The notes under the pieces are model-generated. The model saw nothing but the letters and a program-made list of their open reading frames with translations. It did no database searches and was not told where the DNA came from. A DNA stretch of 14,399 bases, taken from the NCBI GenBank assembly GCA_900541045.1, contig UQID01000033.1:1-14399 (forward strand). The letters are read 5' to 3'. A program made the position numbers and the translations under genes. Each line of letters opens with the position of its first letter. Positions within the stretch are counted from its first letter, which is position 1. Below, in pieces: positions 7,423 to 13,393 of the stretch. This DNA comes from an uncultured Collinsella sp. Lineage in GTDB: Bacteria; Actinomycetota; Coriobacteriia; Coriobacteriales; Coriobacteriaceae.

Positions 7423-8538
7423 ATGGCGGCGGCGACAGCGTACAGGCAAGCAAATCCGTTCACGCCGATGTTCGGACGTGTACCGGCATACATGGCCGGC
7501 CGTGAGCAAATCATTGATGATATGGTGCTGGCGTTTGAAAGCGCCGATTCCGACCCCAACCTATGCTCGATTTTCTACGGAGCGCGCGGGACGGGCAAAA
7601 CGGCCCTTTTGGCATATCTGTCATACCGCGCCCAGCAAGAAGGCTGGATTACGGCGAATGTGACGGCTTCGGACGGGATGCTCGAAGACATTCTGCAGCG
7701 CCTCAACGAATCGGCTGCCCATCTGATCGAAAAGCCCGCTTCTAGGCGTGTGAACAGTGTTGGGATTGCCCCCATAGGTAGTATGAGCTGGGAAAACGTT
7801 GATATTGAATTTGAGGGCGCCAACTGGCGTACTAAGATGAACGCTCTGTTTGCTCAGCTTGAAGCGACTGGCACCGGGGTGCTTATCGCCGTTGACGAAG
7901 TTGATGCATCGTTTGCTCAAATGACCGAGCTCGTTACCACCTACCAACATTTTGTGAGCGAGAACAAAAAAGTAGCTTTGCTTATGGCGGGGCTGCCGTT
8001 TCGCGTGCTGGCGTTGTTGACGGGAAAATCGACATCGTTTCTTCGTCGTGCTGCCCAGCATTCGCTGGGATCTATTTCGCCGACTGAGGTAAAAGAAGCG
8101 TTTCGGCTGACGATTGAAGACGGTGGCAAAACGATTTCCGATGAGGCGGTCGACCGTGCTGCCGAGGCAATCGATGGTTTTCCGTTTATGTTCCAGTTGG
8201 TGGGATATCGGGCGTGGAACGCTTCGCGCCAGGCGGCTGATGTTTCCCTTGAAGACGTCGAACGTGGCGCGAAGCTTGCGCAAGAGGAGCTCGAATCGCG
8301 CGTTTTTGCCTCGACTGCAGCGGAACTTTCACAGGGGGACTTGGATTTTCTTCGTGCAATGAATCCGGAGGGGACGACGACCAGGCAAGAATTGGCTGCG
8401 CGGCTTAAGAAAAGTTCCGGTTCGATCTCGACGTATAAAAAACGTCTAATTGAGGCAGGGGTGATTGAAGAACCCTTACAGGGACGTTTCGAGTTTGCGC
8501 TGCCGGGCTTCGGTCGATATGTAGCGTCTCTTTGCTAG
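7423..8538 (+). CDS. Orphan AAA-type ATP-binding protein with C-terminal winged-helix-like segment
   Basis: A 371-residue STAND/AAA_16-like ATPase. A short N-terminal segment (NPFTPMFGRVPAYMAGRE) resembles the lead-in of archaeal-type and ORC-like AAA ATPases. Walker A is GARGTGKT (53-60) and Walker B VLIAVDE (153-159). The C-terminal ~50 residues (TRQELAARLKKSSGSISTYKKRLIEAG) look like a winged helix-turn-helix. No membrane segment is seen. The ATG at 7423 follows AAGGGAGG after 4 bases; an in-frame ATG at 7393 would add ten residues but lacks a ribosome binding site. The gene stands alone, is lower in G+C than its neighbours, and is enclosed by two copies of a hairpin repeat with a CTCAA array at its 5' side. 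The substrate or partner is unknown; a DNA-linked role is only suggested by the HTH-like tail. Confidence 0.8.
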   Translation: MAAATAYRQANPFTPMFGRVPAYMAGREQIIDDMVLAFESADSDPNLCSIFYGARGTGKTALLAYLSYRAQQEGWITANVTASDGMLEDILQRLNESAAHLIEKPASRRVNSVGIAPIGSMSWENVDIEFEGANWRTKMNALFAQLEATGTGVLIAVDEVDASFAQMTELVTTYQHFVSENKKVALLMAGLPFRVLALLTGKSTSFLRRAAQHSLGSISPTEVKEAFRLTIEDGGKTISDEAVDRAAEAIDGFPFMFQLVGYRAWNASRQAADVSLEDVERGAKLAQEELESRVFASTAAELSQGDLDFLRAMNPEGTTTRQELAARLKKSSGSISTYKKRLIEAGVIEEPLQGRFEFALPGFGRYVASLC

Positions 8539-8573
8539 AGGGCCACTTCTGCCAAGACCGTTTCGCGTCCAAC

Positions 8574-8713
8574 TGTCTCAATCTGTAACATCTGGGCGGC
8601 TAAATCGACTCTATCTGTTACAGGTTTAGATTAAGGGCGGGGGTCGAGCGGAATTATCTCGATCTGTAACAGTTAACTGACTTTTAGGGGTCTAGTTGTT
8701 ACAGATTGAGACA
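8574..8713. repeat. Four-copy TCTGTWACA repeat cluster with 17-bp terminal inverted repeats
   Basis: TGTCTCAATCTGTAACA (8574-8590) recurs exactly inverted at 8697-8713, 106 bases apart. Between them are TCTATCTGTTACAG (8610-8623) and TCTCGATCTGTAACAG (8657-8672). Three units run forward and one inverted, all sharing ATCTGTWACA; CTGTTACAG and CTGTAACAG are near-palindromes. The 251-base gap 8539-8789 has no gene and is filled by this cluster plus hairpin copy 2. It could be a small palindromic repeat element, an operator array, or a foldable 3' end of the ATPase transcript. Confidence 0.7.
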
Positions 8714-8740
8714 AACTGGCGGAGCGAACCGCCGTGCCGT

Positions 8741-8786
8741 TCAAACCACCACAAAGGGGACTCAGGCACCTTTGTGGTGGTTTTTG
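8741..8786 (+). terminator. Hairpin repeat copy 2; terminator after the second ATPase
   Basis: Same 15-bp stem as at 7263-7306 (arms 8743-8757 and 8769-8783), with an 11-base loop that differs only by a TC insertion, followed by TTGGTTTT. It lies between convergent genes, so it ends ATPase transcripts; it also sits 4 bases from the DeoR stop, though its tract on that strand is only TTT. Confidence 0.75.
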
Positions 8787-8789
8787 GTT

Positions 8790-9593
8790 TTAGGCGGTGG
8801 CGATGATGAGGGTTGGGGCGCCGGCGTCGGTGGCCTCGGCGATTGAGGTGGCGACGGCGCCGTCGGGGTCACGGTCCATCACGATGGTGTCGACATCGGT
8901 AAGTTCGGCGAAGCGGTACATGCCGCGTCCGTTGACCTTGCTCGCGTCCATGAGGGCGACGCCTCGACGCGCGGCGGCGATCATGGCCGTTTTGGTCTCG
9001 GCCATCTGCGGAAAGTCGGTAGTAAAGCCACAGCCGGGAACAAAGGCGCCGGGGCACATGATGGCGAGGTCGGCGTGAACCATCTGCAGCGCCTGCATGG
9101 TGAGCGGACCGTACAGATAGCGGTGTCCTTTGCGCAGTGCGCCGCCCAGCATGACGACGTCGACCGAGGGCATGCTCTCGTCGATGTAATCGGCGATCGT
9201 AATGTCTGCCGTGATGACGGTGATGCCGTCGCGCTGGTCGAGGAGCCGGACAAATTCGAGCGCGGTGGTGCCCGAGTCGACGAGCAGGGTGTCGCCGTCG
9301 CTGACGAGTTCAATGGCACTTTGCGCGATGGCCTGCTTGGCGGCCACGTTGACGTTAATGCGCCGATCCTGCGTGGAGACGGTCAGGCGCTTGTGGAGCG
9401 ACACAGCGCCACCATGCGTGCGGCGCAGTTTGCCGGACTCGGCGAGGGCGTCCAAATCAGCGCGAGCGGTGACAGAGGACACGCCAAAGGTCTGGGCGAT
9501 TTCTGCCACCTGCACCGAGGCATTATGCTCGAGCATTTCCATGATGGCGGCACGGCGTTCGTCGGCGAAGGCGCGGTTTGTAGCTTGGGCCAT
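8790..9593 (-). CDS. DeoR/GlpR-family transcriptional repressor
   Basis: A 267-residue protein of standard DeoR length. The N-terminal winged HTH covers about 13-60 (RRAAIMEMLEH...VSSVTARADLDALAESGKLRRTHGG). The C-terminal sugar-phosphate-sensing domain shows the conserved DSGTT (106-110), ETKTAMI (199-205) and DASKVNGRG. These domains usually bind phosphorylated sugars. The ATG at 9593 was chosen because it precedes the HTH by the usual dozen residues; no strong ribosome binding site is evident. It is transcribed divergently from the class II aldolase across 335 bases, so control of the aldolase is the simplest reading. The gene ends 4 bases from the shared hairpin repeat. Confidence 0.9.
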   Translation of the reverse strand: MAQATNRAFADERRAAIMEMLEHNASVQVAEIAQTFGVSSVTARADLDALAESGKLRRTHGGAVSLHKRLTVSTQDRRINVNVAAKQAIAQSAIELVSDGDTLLVDSGTTALEFVRLLDQRDGITVITADITIADYIDESMPSVDVVMLGGALRKGHRYLYGPLTMQALQMVHADLAIMCPGAFVPGCGFTTDFPQMAETKTAMIAAARRGVALMDASKVNGRGMYRFAELTDVDTIVMDRDPDGAVATSIAEATDAGAPTLIIATA

Positions 9594-9928
9594 TGCTGCT
9601 CCATTCTCTGCCGATATTTGCAGGAATTATGTTGAAACCATTTTCGTTCATTTTCTTTTTGAGTAAGAAAACGCCTTTCGATTACTTATCTTTTCTATAA
9701 AAGAAAGCCACTCGACGCTCAAAACTCAATATCGAACACGTGCGCTCGGCACAAAACCCTTCCGTTTGCTTTTCAAAAATGAAGGCTCGACCTCGCGCAA
9801 CGACAATATCTCGTGCATTTATGCCCGCCGAATTTCATACAATGGGCGCAGCAAAACGCAAGGTAAAACGCCTTGCGGACACGTACGCCCGATGTCCAGA
9901 TGCGGGCGAGGGAGAGGAGCAAACGCTC
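9594..9928. promoter_or_regulatory. Divergent deoR-aldolase control region
   Basis: This 335-base gap holds no gene I can support. It is A/T-rich at 9620-9710. Possible binding features are TTTTCGTTCATTTTC (9641-9655), an imperfect palindrome between AGTAA (9662) and TTACT (9686), and CTTTT/AAAAG (9690-9703) around TATAAA. A minus-strand CATAAT (9631-9626) could be the -10 of deoR. An open frame runs upstream of the aldolase from 9740, but it lacks a ribosome binding site and family homology, so it is taken as leader. Confidence 0.4.
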
Positions 9929-10786
9929 ATGGCACTTGTTACCACCGAAAAGATGCTCAAGGACGCTCAGGCCGGCCACTACGCCGTTGGCGCGTTCAAC
10001 GTCGAGAACCTCGAGTTTGTTATGGCTGTTCTGGCCGCTGCCGAGGAGACCAAGTCCCCCGTCATCATGCAGACCACCCCGGGCACCATCAAGACCGCTG
10101 GCCTGGATTACTTCTACGGTATGGTCAAGGCTGCCGCCGAGCGCGCTTCCGTGCCCGTCGCTCTGCACCTCGATCACGGCGATGGCTATGACCGCTGCAT
10201 GCAGGCCTTCCGCACTGGCTACACCTCCGTCATGATCGACGGTTCGCACGAGTCCTTCGAGGACAACATCGCTCTGACCAAGTCCGTCGCCGACGCTGGC
10301 CGCGCCATGGGCGTGCCCGTCGAGGCCGAGCTTGGCAAGGTTGGCGGCAAGGAGGATGACGGTCCCGCGGTTGAGGGCGAGAGCCCCTACACCGATCCGG
10401 CCGAGGCCAAGGAGTTCGTCGAGCGCACCGGCTGCACCTCGCTGGCCATTGGCGTTGGCACCAGCCATGGCGTGTACACGAGCGATCCGCACATCGAGCA
10501 GTCCGTGGTCAAGGCCATCCGCGACGCCGTCGACGTGCCGCTGGTCCTGCACGGCACCTCCGGTGTGCCCGATGAGCAGGTCGCCGAGGCTGTGAAGAAC
10601 GGCATCTGCAAGGTCAACTACGCTACCGAGCTGCGTCAGGCCTACACCAAGGGCTTCATGGCCTACATGGCCGAGAATCCTGCCTGCTTCGACCCCAAGA
10701 AGCCGGCCAAGGAGGGTATGCGTGAGATCACCGAGCTGGTTAAGATCCGCATGACCAACCTCAACTCTGTGGGCAAAGCAGAGTAA
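9929..10786 (+). CDS. Class II ketose-bisphosphate aldolase (fructose- or tagatose-bisphosphate aldolase, GatY/KbaY type)
   Basis: Zinc-dependent aldol cleavage of a ketose bisphosphate to dihydroxyacetone phosphate and glyceraldehyde 3-phosphate. The 285-residue length and the placement of D82-H83 (LDHG), E134 (EAELGKVGG), H180 (GVGTSHGVY) and H208 (LHGTSG) coincide with the GatY/KbaY group, whose zinc ligands and catalytic Asp sit at these positions. NYATELR carries a phosphate-binding Asn. The ATG at 9929 follows GGGAGAGGAG by 8 bases and gives the family N-terminus (FNVEN at 23-27). Whether the physiological substrate is fructose 1,6- or tagatose 1,6-bisphosphate cannot be decided from motifs. 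It may be the housekeeping glycolytic aldolase or serve a catabolic sugar pathway under the adjacent DeoR repressor. Confidence 0.9.
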   Translation: MALVTTEKMLKDAQAGHYAVGAFNVENLEFVMAVLAAAEETKSPVIMQTTPGTIKTAGLDYFYGMVKAAAERASVPVALHLDHGDGYDRCMQAFRTGYTSVMIDGSHESFEDNIALTKSVADAGRAMGVPVEAELGKVGGKEDDGPAVEGESPYTDPAEAKEFVERTGCTSLAIGVGTSHGVYTSDPHIEQSVVKAIRDAVDVPLVLHGTSGVPDEQVAEAVKNGICKVNYATELRQAYTKGFMAYMAENPACFDPKKPAKEGMREITELVKIRMTNLNSVGKAE

Positions 10787-10819
10787 CAGCAAGGGTACTC
10801 CGACTCGCTACATATCCCG

Positions 10820-10944
10820 GGGAGGGATGAGGGCTTAGTTCCCCAATCGTCCTCGGGCATGCAAAAAGCCTCGCTGCGCACTTCGTGCGGCGAGGCTTTT
10901 TGCCCCCTGCGGAAAGATTGGGGAACTAAGCCCTCGTCCCTCCC
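10820..10944. repeat. Nested 29-bp inverted repeat around the aldolase/HAD terminator
   Basis: The arms 10820-10848 and 10916-10944 are complementary over 29 bases with one G-T wobble position. They contain GGGCTTAGTTCCCCAATC and its complement. They surround the terminator hairpin at 10861-10903, giving a two-tier cruciform or stem structure. It is far longer than a terminator needs and may be a mobile palindromic element inserted between convergent genes. Confidence 0.8.
10861..10903. terminator. Bidirectional Rho-independent terminator
   Basis: GCAAAAAGCCTCGC (10861-10874) pairs with 10890-10903. An inner CGCAC/GTGCG stem closes a TTC loop, with a TG bulge. A-tracts on one arm and T-tracts on the other let it stop transcripts from both the aldolase (plus) and the HAD gene (minus), which converge here. 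Confidence 0.85.
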
Positions 10945-11007
10945 AAGTTGACCTTCTCGAGGTCGTCGCCCTTGTGGCGTTAGGACTGCGAATTTGGGAT
11001 GGGAGGG

Positions 11008-11631
11008 TTACTTGGTTGTTAGGGTTAGCAGGTCGTTGGGGGTTTTGAGGTTGTAGGTGGCGTTTGGGATGTCTTGGTGTGATCCCCATGCTGCTCGGGC
11101 AAAACTGACCCCTGCTGAAGTTGCGCATTGTTCGTCGTAGACGGTGTCGCCAACGTAGATGACGCTGTTGGGGTTTGCGCCCGTACGTCGGAGATATTCG
11201 AGCATGGGTGCGGGTGCGGGTTTGTGTTCGGTTGTGTCTTCGACAAGGATGATGTGCTCAAAATACGTATCGAAGCCAAGAGGTGCTATTTCTTCTGCGT
11301 ATTCGTCGCGCGCGCGTGAGGAGACAATGCCAAGATTGCAACCGCTATCGGCGAGTTTTGCGATGACTTCAAGCAAACCTGGAAACACGCTGATGGTGCT
11401 TTTAAAGCTGGCGGCAACTTGGCACCAGCGATCCAACGTTGCTTGCGAGTAGATTCCAAGTTTCTCAAGGGCATTCTTGCCGGGTATGCCGAGGGCAAAT
11501 TCAAGCTCGTTTCGTGGGAGCGTTTTGCCGGTCTTTTCTTAGACAATCTGGGCAAGCGATGACAGAACGCTTTCTTCTGTATCTGCCAATGTTCCATCAA
11601 CATCAAACACGATATGGTCAAAGTGCTTCAT
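11008..11631 (-). pseudogene. HAD-superfamily phosphatase interrupted by one in-frame stop
   Basis: Translating from the ATG at 11631 (AGGAG seven bases upstream) gives MKHFDHIVFDVDGTLAD, the HAD motif I with nucleophile D10 and D12. After residue 30 a TAA (plus-strand TTA at 11539-11541) stops translation. The same frame then continues without any shift for 176 further residues: EKTGKTLPRNELEFALGIPG, motif II serine in IVSSRARDEY, motif III lysine in HKPAPAP and motif IV GDTVYDEQCA. All four HAD motifs are thus intact except for the single stop. Restart at a later Met (11436) would lose the nucleophile. The 207-codon length is typical of phosphoglycolate-phosphatase-like enzymes. A recent nonsense mutation (for example CAA to TAA) or a sequencing error fits best. 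Confidence 0.85.
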
Positions 11632-11687
11632 ATGGTTGCTCCTATCTGTTGTTTGCCTGCAAGTTTGATGCAGTGACAGAAGAAGGG

Positions 11688-12626
11688 CTAGCGGGATTTC
11701 TGCCTGGTGCTATCGAGATTCTGCCTCGCTGCTCGATAGCTCGAAGGAGTGCACCCCATTTGTTCTTTAAATACCTGGCCAAGATGGCTTGCTGTCGCAA
11801 AGCCGCATTGGCGCGCGACTGTCTGGACCGTTCGCGTGGTGTGTGCCAAAAGTTCGCAAGCACGGTTTACGCGGTATGCGCGCAGATATGCCGCCGGGGT
11901 CGTTCCTGCGCAAGCTTCGATAATGCGGTAACACTCTCTTTCGCTTACGCCGGCTGCAGATGCTATCTGGGGCACATCTACAGCGGCTGCATAGTTTGCG
12001 CGGATAAAGTCCAGGATTGCCTTGAACTGTACGTCGCGGCTGGTCATCCAAGAGGCGTTGTCGGAGGAAAAGAGCGGTTCGGCCTTGGCGTAAATCTGAA
12101 TCCAGAGCTCTGACAAGCTATTCCGAAGCGCCATCTCGTTCTGCGGCCGTTGAAGGTCGTGGTTAAAGGAACTCTTTAGCAAATCGATAAAGGGCATATC
12201 GTCGGGGTTGGTGGGCGACCATTTGAGCACATCGACGCCTCGACATTGCAGCAAAGGATTGATATAGCGCTTTTGAAGGCGTCCCGCGGGATCGCCGAGC
12301 ATCGACGGCTGAAAGATATGCAACATTTGAATGGCCGGTGCCGAATTGGGTGATTGCAGCGTGCTGTGCAAAACGCCGCCGTTGATAAAGCCGGCGGACC
12401 CTTCCTCAAAGCGCACGTGTTCATGAGCCGCGCGCGTTCGATAGTCAATCGCTCCCTGCTCCATGTAGAAAAGCTCGACTTCGGAATGCCAGTGCCAGGG
12501 GACGGAATTGCCCGGATAGCGAGCGAATTCTGCGCGTTCGGCAATATAGGGCCAGTCTTCGGCGGTCTCGGGAAACGCTTCCTCGCGTCCTCCGCGGTGC
12601 AATTCTATGTGATCCATGTTTCGCAT
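11688..12626 (-). CDS. AraC-family transcriptional regulator with N-terminal cupin domain
   Basis: A 312-residue protein with an N-terminal cupin-like ligand domain (VPWHWHSEVELFYMEQG, HWH at 45-47) and a C-terminal double helix-turn-helix (about 205-300: FIRANYAAAVDVPQIASAAGVSERECYRI, then VQTVARQCGFATASHLGQVFKEQMGCTPSSYR). This is the usual AraC/XylS layout for sugar-responsive activators. The target is unknown; the broken HAD gene lies just downstream on the same strand, 56 bases away. The ATG at 12626 is used, but no ribosome binding site precedes it, and a second ATG at 12617 is equally possible. A TATACT hexamer 7 bases upstream suggests a leaderless transcript. Confidence 0.88.
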   Translation of the reverse strand: MRNMDHIELHRGGREEAFPETAEDWPYIAERAEFARYPGNSVPWHWHSEVELFYMEQGAIDYRTRAAHEHVRFEEGSAGFINGGVLHSTLQSPNSAPAIQMLHIFQPSMLGDPAGRLQKRYINPLLQCRGVDVLKWSPTNPDDMPFIDLLKSSFNHDLQRPQNEMALRNSLSELWIQIYAKAEPLFSSDNASWMTSRDVQFKAILDFIRANYAAAVDVPQIASAAGVSERECYRIIEACAGTTPAAYLRAYRVNRACELLAHTTRTVQTVARQCGFATASHLGQVFKEQMGCTPSSYRAARQNLDSTRQKSR

Positions 12627-12632
12627 GGCATC

Positions 12633-12638
12633 AGTATA
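12633..12638 (-). promoter_or_regulatory. Putative -10 element of the AraC-family gene
   Basis: Minus-strand TATACT lies so close to the ATG at 12626 that transcription would begin at or next to the start codon, consistent with a leaderless mRNA. No good -35 hexamer is seen. Confidence 0.4.
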
Positions 12639-12651
12639 AAGCGCGATGGGC

Positions 12652-12861
12652 TTAGATTGCTCTTGCCTGTTCGGGGAACGCCTTGTCTAGAGATGCTTGG
12701 AGCTTTTCGAACGATGCTCGCAAGTTGTGGCTCTGGTTTGTTGAGCGTTTGGCTTTTGTGGCGGGGGAGTCGAGGAGACTGTTTCTCTGTGTCGGGGGGA
12801 GGGAGAAAAGGTTTGCATATTTTAGGGATGGCTGCTGTGTTGCGTCATTGGAAGAATGCAT
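12652..12861 (-). CDS. Small hypothetical protein
   Basis: A 69-residue ORF that I do not recognise. It is polar (rich in S, Q, N, K) with no membrane segment; the C-terminal part (LRASFEKLQASLDKAFPEQ) has the spacing of an amphipathic helix. GAGGAGG lies 10 bases before its ATG. That sequence also encodes the last residues of the truncated upstream frame, whose TAA is 2 bases from the ATG, so the two look like a coupled pair. It stops 25 bases before the AraC-family start. It could be a real small gene or a chance frame; a remnant of a locus broken by the adjacent insertion is also possible. Confidence 0.4.
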   Translation of the reverse strand: MHSSNDATQQPSLKYANLFSLPPTQRNSLLDSPATKAKRSTNQSHNLRASFEKLQASLDKAFPEQARAI

Positions 12862-12863
12862 GC

Positions 12864-12929
12864 TTATGCGGCCTCCTCGATGTCCACCAAAAGGTTGCGC
12901 ACGGGGTGTGCTGCTAGGTCCCGTGCGTT
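12864..12929 (-). pseudogene. C-terminal remnant of a minus-strand gene at the composition break
   Basis: Reading minus strand into the TAA at 12866-12864 gives a sensible G+C-rich C-terminus, ARDLAAHPVRNLLVDIEEAA. Going upstream the frame enters A/T-rich sequence of a different character at about 12930-12965 and no start is found. This is what a gene cut by insertion of foreign DNA would leave. The remnant contains an 8-bp inverted repeat, CGCACGGG (12898-12905)/CCCGTGCG (12920-12927). The family is unknown. Confidence 0.35.
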
Positions 12930-12938
12930 GGCAGTATT

Positions 12939-13358
12939 ATGCCGCGGTCGTTGCAAAGAAGCGCTAAAGAAAAGGTTTGCGTTATTTATGGTCTAATTCT
13001 TGCAAACCATTTAGAAACACTTACAGAATTCACGCACGAAGAATTGATTGTCTGTAAAGCTTTGGAAAACGCTACGGATTATGATCTGAAGAATTTCAAA
13101 GAAATAATGGAGAACTATCTTAAGCCAACATCAAATGGAAGAAGAATTGTATTTCCAAAAGACTTTGCAGATATTGCTGCTTTCACCACCACATGCGATT
13201 GGTGTGTATATAATAGAATCTTTGTTTCTCGCACAGCAGAGTGGGGTGAAATGGAAGAAGGCATTTTGGATATGAGCACGTACTATTACGAGGCAAATCC
13301 TGCATCTGTTCTTCTGGATAATATAAATGCTGCAAGACAAACTTGGAATTATGGTTAA
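12939..13358 (+). CDS. Hypothetical protein of a mobile-element-like region, possibly 5'-truncated
   Basis: A 139-residue frame that I do not recognise. Codon use changes from the host style: AGA for Arg, many AAA, GAA and ATT codons, clearly A/T-rich. The first residues (MPRSLQRSAKEK) have no ribosome binding site and overlap the composition break, so the true N-terminus may have been lost or replaced at the junction. The body (from about KVCVIYGLILANHLETLTEFTH) looks like a soluble alpha-helical protein and contains a CDWC pair near the middle. It ends 35 bases before the sigma-like gene, on the same strand. Confidence 0.5.
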   Translation: MPRSLQRSAKEKVCVIYGLILANHLETLTEFTHEELIVCKALENATDYDLKNFKEIMENYLKPTSNGRRIVFPKDFADIAAFTTTCDWCVYNRIFVSRTAEWGEMEEGILDMSTYYYEANPASVLLDNINAARQTWNYG

Positions 13359-13393
13359 TTATTCCCGCTGATTACTTAGAAGGGAGGTGCGCT

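Noticed and set aside
144..8538. Calling the two ATPase loci an antiphage defence island
   Set aside because: No known defence partner genes are present and neither ATPase has an effector domain clearly tied to defence.
9740..9928. N-terminal extension of the aldolase by 63 codons
   Set aside because: The extension has no family counterpart, no ribosome binding site, and the ATG at 9929 is preceded by a strong one.
9773..10792. 339-codon minus-strand open frame opposite the aldolase
   Set aside because: Antisense shadow caused by high-G+C codon bias; low-complexity G/L/H-rich translation, and the plus strand has all aldolase active-site residues.
12354..12917. 187-codon plus-strand frame over the AraC-family start and the gap beyond
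   Set aside because: It runs antisense through the AraC cupin domain, and has no ribosome binding site or recognisable domain.
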